A stretch of DNA of 64,000 nucleotides, taken from positions 42,872,931 to 42,936,930 of the forward strand of contig NC_090128.1 of the NCBI RefSeq assembly GCF_040581485.1, written 5' to 3'. Below, piece by piece: positions 51,000 through 64,000 of the stretch (positions are counted from its first letter, which is position 1; the number at the start of each line of letters is the position of its first letter). Made by a program: the position numbers and the translations under genes. The stretch comes from Linepithema humile (taxonomy: Eukaryota; Arthropoda; Insecta; Hymenoptera; Formicidae). Below the pieces are notes generated by a model, which worked only from the letters and a program-made list of their open reading frames with translations, was not told the DNA's origin and ran no database searches.

Positions 51000-52396
51000 A
51001 TATATATATATAGTGATAATGCGCACGCGATTGTTTGCATGGCAAATCGTTCGCTGCTGTTTCATACGTACATTTCGAGTCACGCAGTGTCCATTATTCC
51101 CGACTTCAGTATGCGGAAGTTATTGGTAAGTAAGACAGTCGAGACCCGAGTATTATCTACGAACACTAGTTCTCCATGGACTGGGGCTTTAACTTCGGAG
51201 TCGGCAATCCTCGCCACAAAGCGAGGACGATAGTTTGGCTAGTGCTAGTTCGATTAGTTACATGGTTCGTACTACGGCTTATGGTTAACGTCGAACGCTT
51301 AAAGCCAAATGCTCGCTGATCGTCCACCCGCTGCATATGTATGCGTTCCGCAGTATCTCGCAAACGACCCCATGATCTGTTCGAGTCTTTCGAAACTCTC
51401 CCAATAATATTGCTCGTATTGGAGCAGCACACCGCAAAAGACTGATCTCGTATTTCTTGACTGGTTTGTTTATTAGCAAGGTTGAGAGAAAAAAATATCA
51501 TAAAAGAGAAAATATACATATTCTAGTGACTTGTCGGGATTTTTATTATTTATTGTACATAAATGAAGGACTCTAAATACCATGATTTCAGATTTAATTA
51601 CGAAAATATTTATTACTGATAATTACAAGAATAATTACAAGATGTGATATTCTGCAATGTTGTGCAGATTGGAAAATACGACGGTCGGAATGAAAAAGAA
51701 TCATTTATTTCGTATAATAGCCGGCTTGCTATGAGGAATAATGAACCGTGTAAACCAGGAAGTCGCAGATAATAGCTGAAATAATTCGGTTTATTTTCGA
51801 CGAAACGAGAAATGATTTGACACGCGAATTTATTCGCTGTCAGAAATTAAAGCGGACGTAGCTTAATTTTTCTCATCCTCTTGTGCCTCCAGCTGAAGCT
51901 CGCCTTTAACAGGGCGCGAGACAAAAATTTCAGCAAGCTCGTTTTTCATCCACGGCTGCGCTGGCCGGCTGCGGCTTTTCTTTTGCTGTAGCTCGGCACG
52001 TAACAAACGATTCGTGGTGTGTCGACTTTCAGAGAAATTTTCCTCTTATTACCATTGCACCATTGTATATTTAACACCGGCATAGTACGGCTTCTAATAC
52101 ACAACGAAAGAGGGTAATATTCAACTTAACAGCTAACGAAATCGATTGTGCAATTGTATTAAAGAGAATAATTAAAGCAGATTGTAATTTTCAAATCAAT
52201 TTGTAATTTTCTCTTTTTTAACATAATTATAAGACTGATTGTGACTATACTGAAAATTTCCCGATAAACTAATTATTGTTATTACGTAATACTTTGTATT
52301 ATAGAACTGTATGTCGCTTAATTCAAAAGATTAAAACTTGAAGATAAAAGGGATAACAAATTAACTTTTTTTTTTAATTTTTAATTTGTATATATA

Positions 52397-52892
52397 CAGG
52401 GTGTCCTATTTTAATGTCCCATCTTTAATAACTTTGTAGAAGTTGGTTTTAGCAAAAAATGTTTCAGACAAAAGTTGTTGGGTTTGGAGGGGGACATTTA
52501 ATGATGACATTGGTTTAACTTAGGGTGTACATGCCAAGGTCATATGGAGGTCAACTTTGTTTTTTTAAATGGAATACCCTATTTTTTATTCCAAAATCTA
52601 ATAGCTGGTGTCAAGAGCTTTTCAAAACACTATAATGAAGTTATTTTTCATTAAATACTTTTCGAGTTATGAGGTTTGAAAGTTACATTTTGACATAAAA
52701 TACAAAATATCTTGTAAAACATTCAATTTTCGGGAATCTTACATTAATACTTTTATGCACAAAATAATGAGACGAATCAATTGGTATAAAGAAAACACAT
52801 TGGTTTTAAAAAAAGTATGCAGTTGCATGTTGCAAATTACATATTTTTTCTTGAAAGTAATTAAGGGTGGGACATTAAAATGGAACACCCTG
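52397..52892. mobile_element. TA-flanked MITE, 496 bp (Tc1/mariner type)
   Basis: Inverted ends begin CAGGGTGT and share ATTTTAATGTCCCA, so the terminal repeats are about 25 bases. The flanking dinucleotide is TA on both sides (52395-52396, 52893-52894). No intact transposase is present. TA duplication suggests the Tc1/mariner group. A single similar end (tacagggtgt) also occurs near 62560. Confidence 0.8.
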
Positions 52893-53164
52893 TATATGTA
52901 CACTTTTACACTATACTTTAAATGTGTATATGTGTGTGCAATATCGACTTTTATCACCAATTGACATTACTAATCCGCATCATTAATGGAGCATTAATTA
53001 TCAATAATCGAAAAAGAGTCAAAAGATTAAATTTAAAAAATCTAGACTTTAATATTATCTCATTATGTCTATCTCATTATGTCTATTAAATTTTGTCGAG
53101 TAACCTAATCTTTGTATCTTTCTCACCAATAGATCCTCATTTACTTTAATCATATCTGTTACAG

Positions 53165-53476
53165 GTGCCACATGAGAACACTGTCCAACATCCACCGTTA
53201 GCACCATTGAGCACTAGAGGCACCCCGAATAGTCTAGGGCTAAGATTAGAGACTGAATCGCGGCACTTTGAAGGAAGCGGCGAAACAGTTATCATCAAAT
53301 GTGTCGCCCAAGTAGGCTCGAGGGACTACTCGACCGAGCGCAAGGTGCAAATGGAACATGTGAACAACCAGAGGCTCAGCGCCGGCAATCTGAACTCAGC
53401 TGTTCGCAGGACCCGCGCCGGCCGCCTCATCCCGCTGCTGACGATGATTCTCGCACTCATCTCGCTCACGACGTGA
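53165..53476 (+). CDS. beat: beaten path family gene, last coding exon (Ig domain end and C-terminal tail)
   Basis: Follows acceptor CATATCTGTTACAG. Read in phase 0 it continues the exon ending at 6750, so the joined Ig sequence runs WTINDEP then VPHENTVQHPPLAPL. The segment SLGLRLETESRHFEGSGETV then IIKCVAQVGS holds the F-strand cysteine that pairs with the one in the first exon. It matches the Beat pattern L-x-L-x-x-x-x-x-x-H-F followed by K-C-x-A. The tyrosine of RDYSTERKV follows. After a linker of about 35 residues the protein ends in a hydrophobic stretch (LIPLLTMILALISLTT) right at the TGA stop, with small residues (SAG) before it. This is the layout of a GPI-anchor signal, although a short membrane anchor is possible. 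The exon encodes 103 residues plus stop. Confidence 0.88.
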   Translation: MPHENTVQHPPLAPLSTRGTPNSLGLRLETESRHFEGSGETVIIKCVAQVGSRDYSTERKVQMEHVNNQRLSAGNLNSAVRRTRAGRLIPLLTMILALISLTT

Positions 53477-53719
53477 TCTGCCGGTCTTCTCGCGTGAGTC
53501 GATCTTTTCGAACGAGAATTAACGCGCACTTCAGGAATGCGCGGCAGATTCAGTGTCAGTTGTCCGATCCTTACGTATAAAGTTAGGTTTAGCGATTAAG
53601 CGACGATACCCGATTAGCGATCCAATCGATCTGCTCGTTCTCGATCTAACCACGCTTTCGCATTCAGCGACGATACGACATCGTCATTGTTCATCAACAA
53701 GTTGGAAAGATATATGGGA

Positions 53720-53875
53720 AATAAAAATCTCGTTGAGATCAGAAGACGATCGCGATAATGGCGATGAGAGAATAACTTTTTATTGATAGCATTCTATTAA
53801 TTATTTACAGATAGTTTTCGAATATTAGCTTTATTTTTTTTTTTATTCGATTATTATATTTGATTTATCAATAAA
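53720..53875 (+). terminator. Candidate polyadenylation signals of the beat gene
   Basis: AATAAA occurs at 53720-53725 and again at 53870-53875, about 240 and 390 bases after the stop codon, the second in an AT-rich setting following a T-run. Either could end the transcript; the sequence alone does not decide. Confidence 0.3.
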
Positions 53876-55355
53876 AGTTGAGAAATCATTTACAGTCGAT
53901 GTATCGCGACGATAGTTTTATAAACAAGTAGTAATTATATGAATACACCTCGTATATTTTAAACGACTTTATAAATCAGTATTCTCCGTTAGATGAATAC
54001 TTAATCGAAAGTTTCCCCGTAATTTTCGCAGCGACTTTCCTCCCTCTCTTCGGTTTCTTCTTATCATATTTAACTCCCAATCCTTTTAACGAGTTCCAGA
54101 TCTAGGATACTCTTTAAAGTTCCCTTCGATTGCGGCTCGCAGCCGTCATTAACTTTTCATTCAAGTTTTAAGATTTTACTGCTAATAGCAAATGTCACGA
54201 GCCAGATAGTGCGAGTGCAAAGTTATCGAATAATAATAACGATCAGCGATATCTTGACAATTTAAGTTTCCAAATTTGCGACTTTCGCTATAACATATTC
54301 TCTCAAATGTTTTCGGTATTTCAATAAAATCTAATATGAATTTGAAAAGCCACGCTTAATCTTTTTGACTGTTATGACAATCTTCGCAAGTCCATTCCGT
54401 TTTATACTCCAACAATTACTGCTGTGGATTTTAGACAGAAATAGCTGCACTTTATACGGCATGCACACGTCATATCGCGGGGATATAAATTCCGTTGCAG
54501 CGCGTGCAAATTCCGTTTTACGAAACGCGCGAGATTAACTACTGGAACGCACATAAGTCGCCGCGACGCTGCAAAACGCGCTTGCAAATTATGTATAAAT
54601 CGATCAATGAATTAACTGTACCGGCACCAACAAAACGAGATTAATAATTCGGATATCTCACGTTGCAAAATTGCAAGCGCGCGGTTGCAGTTATGAGTAC
54701 GAATTATTTTATTAAAAGAGAGAGAGATTCTCTTACAGGCTCACGTAAAACTTTAAAATCGCGATTATTTCAACAAAAACAGTTTGTACAACGTTGGTAC
54801 GACGTGAATAATGACTCAATTGTATTGAAAATTTAATCGAAACTCCGCGATAGATTTAGTCTGTTGTAACAAAAACATATATAACGGCGGATTTGAGATT
54901 AATATAGAGATCAATATTTTATTGCTAGCGCGAAGTTTGTTCGGCGAATATTGCTAATTAATAATTCAATGCAATTTTTTCAGAGCTTTTTTCCATATTT
55001 AATCGACCACCCAGCATGATGTATATTATTCTCTCTGCAAATGAAGAGTTATTCTTTTAATTCGCTCAATTATTATTTCGGAGAATTTTTTAACACGTAA
55101 AACTGGATGAAATTTTCCATTAACGTACAATTCGGCAAAATATTTGGCGATCTCTAAATGTATCACGATTATCCAACGGATTTTTACTTCAACGGGTGTA
55201 GTCTGACTATTGCAGTTTCATGTGTTTCGGCGCTGATGACAAAAAGTGTTTGGTCGCGAGAAGCGAGCACGCGCGTACGAGTGCGAAGAAAGGAAAAATC
55301 TTGAGAGAGGATTTTGCAAGAAATGGTCTATTCGACCGCACTTTGGAGAAGACGC

Positions 55356-55519
55356 TATAAAAGGCAGGAAGGCAAGAGAATGCGAATGAGAGAGCAAATG
55401 CGAGAAAGTGAAACAAAGTTCGCGCAGCTGCGGAGAAGCAAAGAAAAAAGAAAGCGAAACGAGCGGGAACATTGTGTGTGACCGAAGTGGAGATACGAAG
55501 TTTGACTTCAAGAATGAAA
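55356..55519 (+). promoter_or_regulatory. Candidate TATA promoter and 5' untranslated exon
   Basis: TATAAAAG at 55356-55363 is followed by a purine-rich plus-strand block with no good start of translation. A donor-like site, GAAA|GTAGGTGTG, lies near 55519-55520. The arrangement would suit the first exon of a gene whose coding part lies beyond the window. Inference only. Confidence 0.3.
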
Positions 55520-58500
55520 GTAGGTGTGATATTATAGTATTTAAGATTGTGACTCGCGCGCGCGGGTCGTCCAAAGTAGCCATCTTCTAAATCTATTTTT
55601 TCTAAATCTATTTTTTTTTAATCATAAAAGTATGATTTTTTTATCGTTGAATAATTAATTTTCTTGAAATGCATCATAATTATGCAAATTTGCAGACAAG
55701 ATCTTTTTAATAATACTTACATTTATGCTGTCGGCTCATTTAGAGTTTCGCACAAACTTGAATCGCAAGATGAATGCAGCAGTATAAGCATTTAATTTTA
55801 TTCAAATTGTTGAATCAATTTTGTTGAACGCCTATTTATGCTTGTACAAACGTAGAGTCGCGAATTATCGAAGACGGCTAACTTTTGAAGAAAGCGAGTG
55901 ACTAATGAAAATAGATGGAAATTGAAGTGTGCTCTATATGCAAATAAAAATATAAGAATAAACGCGACTGGCCTCGCCGCACATATCACATCATCGACAC
56001 ACACGGCAACACATGCTTACACACGTAACACATCGCACATCTACGTGCGCGCGTACGCACGTACGTCTGGATTAAGAGATGGAAGGTGAAACCAACCCCC
56101 GCAGGGTGTGCAGGATACACATATATCACGAGACGGTTTCCTTTTGATCGCTATCGCTCATCGACCCGAGCGTTATTTATCGGCCGGAATAATTTACGAG
56201 TTCGCGAGAGAGAGAGATTCGCTCTGTAGCGCGCATAAATGCCGCTTCCGACAGCGATATTCAGGTACGAACCTTTGTGCCTGTATGCGTAACATTCATG
56301 TGGATCCATCCGCGGAAAATTCTGGCGCATATTTGCGAGCCTGTGAAAGTGCCAAGAACACTTTTCTCGCGTATCGCTTTCCCGATCGGACGTATTTATG
56401 CGCGCGGCGAGAGACTCGTCGGAAATCATAAACAGAAATTTTTCGTATATCTACCATTATTAGATTTAAGAATTTATTAGATATTAAAATCTAGTCCTTT
56501 TCAATCGAGTCTTGTAAAGTGTCAGAATAAACTATTATACCAAAACCGCTGGATGAGGCAAGTAAGAACCGAGATACGTTTTTGTGATTTTAAATATGTG
56601 AGCATGCATCTTTTTGAAACACATATACGCACACCTCCTTTGGAAGATGTTTCTTCTATTCCATTACATATAATCAATAAATACTTCCGTTTTATATGTC
56701 TACAAAATTTGAGTAAAGTTTGCGTACATCTGATTCTCTCAGATGAAGGAAATAAAGAACGGATTTCGATCGAGCTTGCATGACGCTTCGTTAATGATAA
56801 ATCGTCGAAACGGTTCAAGTTTCCAATAAAGCAATTCGCTTTGAAACGTTTGGATAAACGCATCTCGATTAAATCATTATTTGATAATTTATAACTATTA
56901 TCGTATTTATCCAATCATTATTTTTTGCAATTTCGACACATCAGAGAATATTTGTTAATTCAGCAAAGTTAATTTCTCCAATTAAGTTAATTTCTCCAAA
57001 TAATTGCAATTTGTGCAATCATGCATTATTTTACATTTTACACAATTTATACATATGAGAGCAAATATTAAGTGTTATTATCGCGAGACTCATTTTCCTA
57101 ATTAAATAATTTAATGAAATATTATTTTCTTTTCTGCAAAATATTAACATTATTCTGTTCTATTTACGGAAAAAAGAGATTACATGTGCAAATAATTCGA
57201 GTGTAATAAGCCCAAGATGGTATCCGAATTGCGTCAGCAGAATTATGTGATATTACTTTAAACCAATATCTACCGATCACGACCATAAGTTACATCACCG
57301 AAAGTTCCTATATTTGCTTAACGTTATTGGTGTCGCGAAACGCAGCTGGTCCCAGATGAACGCCTAAATCGACAGTGGTAAGAATTTTCTTCGCTGCGGC
57401 CCCGATCGATCAATATCCCAATTTTACGGCCCATCGAATCGCGAAAGCCAGGGACAGGATCTTCTTTTGGTGCCGGCTAAATTCTTCGTATGTTCTTCAG
57501 AAAGAGTTAAATGAATTCCCGGCGAAAACTTAGAACGCAGCGAACGATTTCCGTCTCAACAGAAAAAACCATTCTCTTCAAAATTTTTGTACGAAAATTT
57601 TTGTATTTACGAGCTAAAACTTAATCAAATTTATTCATTTACTTTGATACAGACAACAATATCAAAATTTCTTTAAAAAATTATATTAATTCTAATTAGG
57701 ACGTTAATTCAGAAATTTATTTGAAAAAAAATAAAGACGTAATAACAAATTCATTTTTCTAAAACGTAATCAAAAAAACTTTAGACATAGAAAATGAAAA
57801 GCCGAAAGATTATCTGCAGAAGTATTTTGATAGAGAGCAGGTCGATATTTCAATTTTACAGTCTGTCGAGCACCAAAATTCAGAGTCGCGCGAGTCTTCA
57901 ACTGGAGAATGTCCTCGAGATCCCGCTTGGATCCCGCAAATTTGTGTCTCGTCGGAATCCTTCACTGGATTTCTTGAGAAAACTCTTTTACCGCTCACCG
58001 CGCGTTCCTGAATCGACTTTTACGAATGGAATAAAACTCAAAACAATATTTCCTAGAAAATTTACGATCCACTTCCATTTCTTTTATTTGTCGACAATTA
58101 AATATGAACTCATGCAAAATTCATATCTCGAATGCGGGAAAACCATCTCTCAGGATTCACTTCAACATTGTTCGATTTCCCATATCTCTTGATTTCTTTT
58201 TTTGGTATAAAAGATAAAAAAGATGTGCGTAGCTAAACTCCACTTGTTTTAATCATGAAATAATTTTAAAAGAATTGAAATCTTTGCCATCCAAGGAAAC
58301 ACTGCCACGACAATTATTCGGTCATATGTTAAAAGAATATTGAAAAAGATATTTTGTAAGATTTTTAAAATGACTTTAAATCCTTGTATCTTAAGGGGAT
58401 GCTGGAGTTACCGGCCGAACATTATATTTTTTCGAACAAGAATATCTTTTTATTGGTTGCATAGAATTGTAAATCCTTTTGCAGGAGTAAAGTGTACACA

Positions 58501-59024
58501 AAAACGGAATTCAGGCTGCTTGACTTTATTTGAAAAAAAAAAGAATTAATAACAAAATTTGTTTTTATTCATTAATTTATGTTCTGCTCTTAGGATAACA
58601 TATTGTATAGAGCTATCTATTTTCGTTTTTTATAAAAGTTTAACAGTTTTAAGACGCTGAATAAGAGCAGCCCGAATTGCGGACTGCAGAATAGAATGTT
58701 ATGGAACCATTAAAATTGGGCTGAAAAGTCTAATGTAAAAAATATTCTTGTCCGACTATTTTTACATACGTGTGCGTCCAATATCGGTATAACAAATGAA
58801 AAAATAACAGAAGATTAGTTCCAAGATAATATCAGAGAGGCGCTATACAATAATATGCGAATATATACACGCACCACACATACGCATACACAATACATTC
58901 ATACTTAGATTATGACTTATGCCGATAATATCACTCTAATTTTTAGTTCCATCGAAATGATGGCGCTTTCGCGTCGGAGTTCGTCAGGCACTCCAGCATC
59001 CTCTTAATTAAAGATTTTATTAAG

Positions 59025-59760
59025 GCTCCTGGTCCCGTAGCCGTGAACTCCGCGTTGACAGTGGCGACATAATTGTGGTAGGAATAAAAACCTAGTCGAA
59101 TTTACCTAGTCGATTTATTGTATAAGTAAATAGTGTAACAGTTTGACCTAATCAATTGATACGATAAAAGTAAATTACTGAATAACATACAAAATGCTAA
59201 TTTATAATTCAAAAATTTGTTTACAAAAAAATAAACGCGATAAATACAGAATATATATAGCTTAGTACCGTTACCGACATGTCCATATGACAGAAATTCT
59301 CATGCAGCGTCTTAGGTGGAGAATCGATGAACTATTAGACGTGAAAAAATGACATGTTGACTACCCAATTTATTCTTGCGTGCCATTTCGTTAATATTCG
59401 TTAAATGTTAGTGCTGTGATATGTGACGTGTTCATGAAACCTGTAAAATTATCCGAAAACTAAGATTAGCAGGGAAAGCCCAACGTAGAAGGAGTATTTT
59501 CTACTCATACAGACAGCTGTCAACCGTGTGTTTTCTCGCATAATTAGGCTTCGCTTCACGGTTGATTTAACGATTGTTTATAACCTGTCAAGGAAAAAGC
59601 ATAGTTTTCGGACAATTTTACAGGTGTCTTAAAGCGATCTAGAGTGTTACTTTGTTAAATTATCATTTTATTTAGAAATGGCACGCAAGAATTCTCGGCG
59701 TGTCATTTCTCGCTTCTGACGTCACGAATCTAATATGGCTGCGGTGACTACCCAGGAGCC
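59025..59760 (-). mobile_element. TTAA MITE, complete copy, reverse orientation
   Basis: Same family as the copies at 11092, 15589 and 43132, inverted, flanked by TTAA (59021-59024, 59761-59764). It carries both target sites used by the insertions in copy D1 in their empty state (caatttattcttgcg and attcgttaaatgtt). Confidence 0.9.
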
Positions 59761-59764
59761 TTAA

Positions 59765-61891
59765 AATCAGTTTATTACTTACAAAAAAAACAGAATAAAA
59801 ACACGTCGCATTAGTATCTGTAAAAAAAGAATAAAATTCTACATCCCTCAATTCTGAAAGTTACATAAAACTAATCTTCTTTGAGGAGAAAAAGAGAATA
59901 AATGTAAATTTATTTTTTCTATCTCGAATCTGCATATGCCTGCACATGTCGTTCGGGTTAACATAGTCGTAAACATTTGCTCCGTTTGCCAAGCTTCATC
60001 CGAATGTGTCGGCGAATCCGATAAAATCGTGGATCGAAGAGCAAAGCGGAATCCCTTTGTATGAGCACGATCGATACCTCGATTTTATGGACCGACGAGC
60101 GCAGAAAGCTCGCGAGAAGCTTGCGGAATGTGTTCTCTACTTCGCACGTTTTGTCGATTCCTTTTGTTACTCGGTGCACACGGATCCCACATGTCGTGCT
60201 AAAAAGTATGACGGCCTTAAGAAAGTTCAAGGAAAATGCTCGTACACTTTTGCAACTTTGCGCGTTTTCGCGCGTCCTCGCGCATTTAAATCACGTAAAC
60301 TAAAACACGTAGTTTCAGCAGTGATTATGCGAATTATCGATTCTATCTATGATGGAACTTTTTATCCGAGCACCCTGCGGATACGCGCAACGTGACGATT
60401 ATATAATACACTCATACACTCGTACATATAACACACACAAAACGTACGCTGCCGGTCTACGAGAGCGTTAGATAGGAAATAAAGAGCCCTCTAGCGATAC
60501 GCGTTTAACATGTAAATCGATAAAGTATTAATTTAATTAATTCAAGTGTTAATCCCCCTGTAATTATAGGAGAGCGCCCTCGCGAGCCACGATCAAATCT
60601 CGTTAGTACGTGTAGCGTATTTAAAAGGTTATTCGTTTGATGTAATCGTGGATTGCGAAGGTTTGCCAGCACCTGAAGGAAAGGCCGTGGGTTCGAGTTG
60701 GATTAAACTTTCCTGAAAATTTCAGATCCCCAGTTATCTTCCATTGCGTTAAGAATTGTCAGTTTTCCGAAGTAGCAAAGCGACTTCTCTCATAAAATGA
60801 AATTAAAGTCCACTTTCTTTTGAATAGTCGAAATTACACCAATTTGTATTAACTTGATTTTCCAGTAAGATCGAATCGATCAAACGATTTTGGTCGGCTA
60901 TGTAAAATTATTATCGAATCTTTGAACGAAATGGGACTTGTAAAATCTATTGAATCCAAAATAATAGGATAGTAGACTTCAACACGAACGAATCCACCTT
61001 TTACTCGTTGCATTTCGTATTATTACGGTTTATGGCAACCTAAGTAAAAATTATACTAGGGACACTATAACTGTAAACGTGATCACGATGAAAGATTAAA
61101 GTAATACTAATTAAGAAATTTATGACATACACATATTTGTACGAAGTGTCCCATCAGATCTATTTATGACAATTTTTTGAATAAATTTAAAGTACATTCA
61201 ACAATAAATATATAAAAAGTTTAGCAATTTATTTTATATGCATTAAAAATTAGTTATAAATTAGTAACTTTATATTAAAATTTTAATTAATTTTAAATAA
61301 CCTTTTTTTAAATTTGAGAGATTATATTTTACTAAGATATTTAACATTAAACATTAAAAAATTTTGCAAAACGTTTCTGCTCGATTTTGCATTAAAGTAA
61401 ACGATAAATAAGAAAAGATCGAACCTTGTGAAGAATATACTTTTAATAGAGAAAAGAAAGACATCGATGGGTCATCTTGTATTTTGTGTGTACATATATA
61501 AGAAAAGCGATTTTTTGCGGAGTACTCAATTAATTATCTCGACTAAGCGTACTCGGCAATTAGCGTAAATGACCATGCACCATAGTGCGAGGGTGAAGAA
61601 AGGCGAGAATGGTAAATATTCTTCATACAATGTAAGTATACATAATGTAAGGATTCCCGGAGGAGAGAGAATTCGACCGCGTATGCGAACACGCGGGTAC
61701 TATGCGTGCAATGTGCACGTGCGTGCCAGCGTGCCTGTGAAACGATTAGGTGTTAAAGTGTAATGCACAGAAACGCGTGGACGTTTATGTACGTTTATGT
61801 AAGTAACATAATATTAATGGTAAGATGAATATATTGACGCGAAAAAGAGAAAAAATTCAAAGATTATATATATATATATAAATATATAGAT

Positions 61892-61940
<49 letters not shown>

Positions 61941-62019
61941 TGCAATAATTGCTGTTGCAAGTTGTCGGAGTGTTTCACGCATACATATAAATATAAATAT
62001 ATATCTACATATACATATG

Positions 62020-62061
<42 letters not shown>

Positions 62062-64000
62062 CATTGAATATGTTTTATAGGTTTTAGAATATACGTTTTT
62101 GCTAAATCGGCGAATCGAGTGACGAAGTTATTACAGTATACATCTTATAGATGTAATTATTGGAGGAATTGACACTTTTTTTTTTCTTTTTTTTTACGCA
62201 TCTGAGTACATATCTACTCACTACTGTGTTTTTACTATGATAATACGTATTATTTGTTAATGATCAAATAATTTTTCACATTTCTTCATATATGTAAATT
62301 ATGTTATATTTGCTGGTCTATATATATTCATCTAGATTTATGTCACGTCGAAATAGCTGTAATTTATCAATTAATTTATAATCTTTATTCTCTTAGAAAG
62401 ATTACTACACTATAGTATATTAAATAAATTGGACGAATTAAACCTGACTTCCAATATTATAAATACACCAATTTCACATTTTATTGTCCTTCACATTTTA
62501 ACTCCAATGAGATTTAAGATAACAATCTTGTTTTCTTTATTTTTAATTCTATTATAAATACAGGGTGTAATTTATTAATCATATTTTTATTTATTTCTAT
62601 CTTCTAGTTTTGCGCACCTTCTTTTTGCGGGAACACTGGTATCAGAAAATTTACAAGGAAATTAATTACACAAACTTTACATAAATTTATGCAACAGTTA
62701 TTAGCGTAAGAACTAACTAGTAAGTTTATTTGATTATTGATACTGATACTGACAAGTTGTGAGTAAAATTTCTGCCAGATTACAACTACATACTCGGTAG
62801 CTATGGAAACCGCTGTAAATGAGACTGAAACCGATAAACCAGAATTTACATATGAACATGCATACGTGATGATATTACCAAACTCAGCTGTGGCATGATG
62901 TTACCAAACTCTCTAGTAAGCTGCATTCGGTTAAAAATCTCCTTTTACGACGTAACGAGTATTTTTCTCGATGTCTCACGCTATGCTTCAGATTCCGTTG
63001 AAATGATAATTCGATAATAAAATAATGCTGCGTAAAATTCAAAATAATGCGATAATGAAATATGGATCAACATATGAGAAACGAAAAAATTAACATTTTT
63101 TAAAGAAATATTTTACTTTTAATTAATGTAATTCTTAGTTTTGCGGTATTACAAAAAATTATTGTTAAAAATAGATAAAAGCATGTGATTTAAAGTCTAA
63201 GTTTGCAACTATGGAGATTAATTTAAATTTTGAATAATTGTTGAACAATTATAATAATTTCAGATTATTTTGCATAATGTGAAGAAAATAATTTCACATT
63301 ATTGCGAATATTTTTGTATGCGTTTCTTCCGTCACTTGCATGTGTGCAGTTATTACCGTTGTTTTTTGTATAAGAAACCGAAATACGCGACTTGGGCAAA
63401 ACACAAAACGCCACCTCGAGCTATCGTAAAAACAACGAACGTGACTGGAGCATAACGCGCGCGACGAAGATTACGAGAAGAAAACGGAAGTAGATTCGGC
63501 ATAATGCGGGCTAGCGCAGGCGCTCTCCGGTGTGTGCACATTATTTTTGCGCTCACCGCGGGACGTCCGGGGAAGGATGTGCATTTGCATGCAATTCTAC
63601 GCGCGCGAATATCCATGCGCACATATACGCGCGTACAACATATATACGTGTCAACATTCACGTGCAAAGAACGATATTCGCATCCTAGATGCTCGGTGTG
63701 CACGAATGCAATGCATATAATAAATGCCCTCCCTTACATACGCGCATGTACAAAATACTCCACATCTATCGGGTGTTCTCTTAACAATAAATGTAAGAAG
63801 GAAAAGTCAATAAAATGATCATTTTTTACACTAAAATATTAATAATTATTTAATGATAGAAATTAGATGCTTCTATTAAAATTAATGTTGTATATTTATA
63901 GATCAAGGATAAAAATTATTTAAAATTTTTAATTTCACATGTGTTTTTTATATATTTTAACGCATATATATATATATATATATATATTTGACATAAATAT
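59765..64000. other. Non-coding flank with microsatellites
   Basis: No gene recognised. It holds two TA/TACA microsatellite clusters (about 61865-61941 and 61983-62061), a TA run at the end (about 63964-63988), and one lone transposon-like end (tacagggtgt near 62560). Short frames at 60006-60395 and 63504-63818 look like chance. Confidence 0.5.
61865..62061. repeat. Paired TA/TACA microsatellites
   Basis: Two TA-rich arrays with TACA interruptions lie on either side of about 40 bases of unique sequence. Confidence 0.88.

Larger units (their letters stand above)
43873..52394. other. Intron stretch with foldbacks and a purine-rich block
   Basis: No convincing exon of the beat gene. The notable contents are a strongly purine-skewed block at 44080-45305, ending in the donor-like AAG|GTAAGG; a foldback at 46306-46513; a poly-A run near 48091-48110; and a palindrome around a TA repeat at 50857-50999. 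GC-richer patches at 47600-47990 and 49490-50100 hold only short overlapping frames in several phases. Confidence 0.5.
53477..59020. other. 3' flank of the beat gene, no further gene recognised
   Basis: After the stop codon come a GC-richer patch and two possible polyadenylation signals. Beyond that the sequence is AT-rich. A candidate promoter and 5' exon lie at 55356-55519. Open frames at 56108-56431 and 57794-58192 resemble nothing known and show no codon bias that I can see. Confidence 0.45.

Noticed and set aside
50634..51013. Several frames with long Tyr-Ile repeats
   Set aside because: They are translations of the TA microsatellite and its flanking palindrome.
56108..58192. Frames of 107 to 132 codons downstream of the beat gene
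   Set aside because: They have no recognisable domain, no consistent splice sites and random-looking composition.
61865..62061. Possible CRISPR-like spaced repeats
   Set aside because: These are TA/TACA microsatellites in a eukaryotic genome; the unit is a dinucleotide and not a direct repeat with unique spacers.
62560..62640. Second copy of the TA-flanked MITE, suggested by tacagggtgt
   Set aside because: Only one end of about 10 bases matches; no second end or internal similarity was found.

Overview
The window looks like nuclear DNA of an insect, most likely a hymenopteran such as an ant. It is AT-rich, has very few coding exons, a very large intron, many microsatellites and several MITE families. 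The order is inferred from the general character of the sequence and not from a diagnostic gene.

Two plus-strand exons carry the end of a beaten path (beat) family immunoglobulin-domain gene. Exon 6617-6750 holds the first half of an Ig domain. Exon 53165-53476 holds its second half, a linker and a hydrophobic C-terminal tail. Both exons meet in phase 0, so they flank a 46.4 kb intron (6751-53164). The signal peptide and first Ig domain lie upstream of the window.

Inside that intron, on the opposite strand, lies the most interesting content: a tandem triplication at about 26.0-40.3 kb. Each unit carries one small four-exon gene (CDS spans 27312-29083, 30686-32327, 36146-38026). Each predicts a 142-147 residue protein with a signal peptide, a short ectodomain, one membrane segment and a cytoplasmic tail ending in a near-identical acidic peptide. 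All splice phases agree in all three copies. I do not recognise the family. By eye the two central exons differ more between copies than the introns around them do.

The rest is mostly mobile DNA. A deleted Ty3/gypsy-type LTR element sits at 2884-5083 with a 5-bp target duplication. A 737-bp TTAA-flanked MITE has four complete, nearly identical copies (11092-11828, 15589-16325, 43132-43868, 59025-59760). A fifth copy was cut in two by a 3.3 kb inversion, with halves at 7226-7276 and about 10606-12188, and it also hosts one of the complete copies and a 149-bp Harbinger-like MITE. There are also a TA-flanked MITE (52397-52892), a mariner remnant (about 35321-35595) and several large foldbacks.

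Downstream of the beat stop codon I see no further convincing coding sequence. A TATA-box-led purine-rich block near 55.4 kb and another purine-rich block at 44.1-45.3 kb inside the intron could be 5' exons of unseen transcripts.
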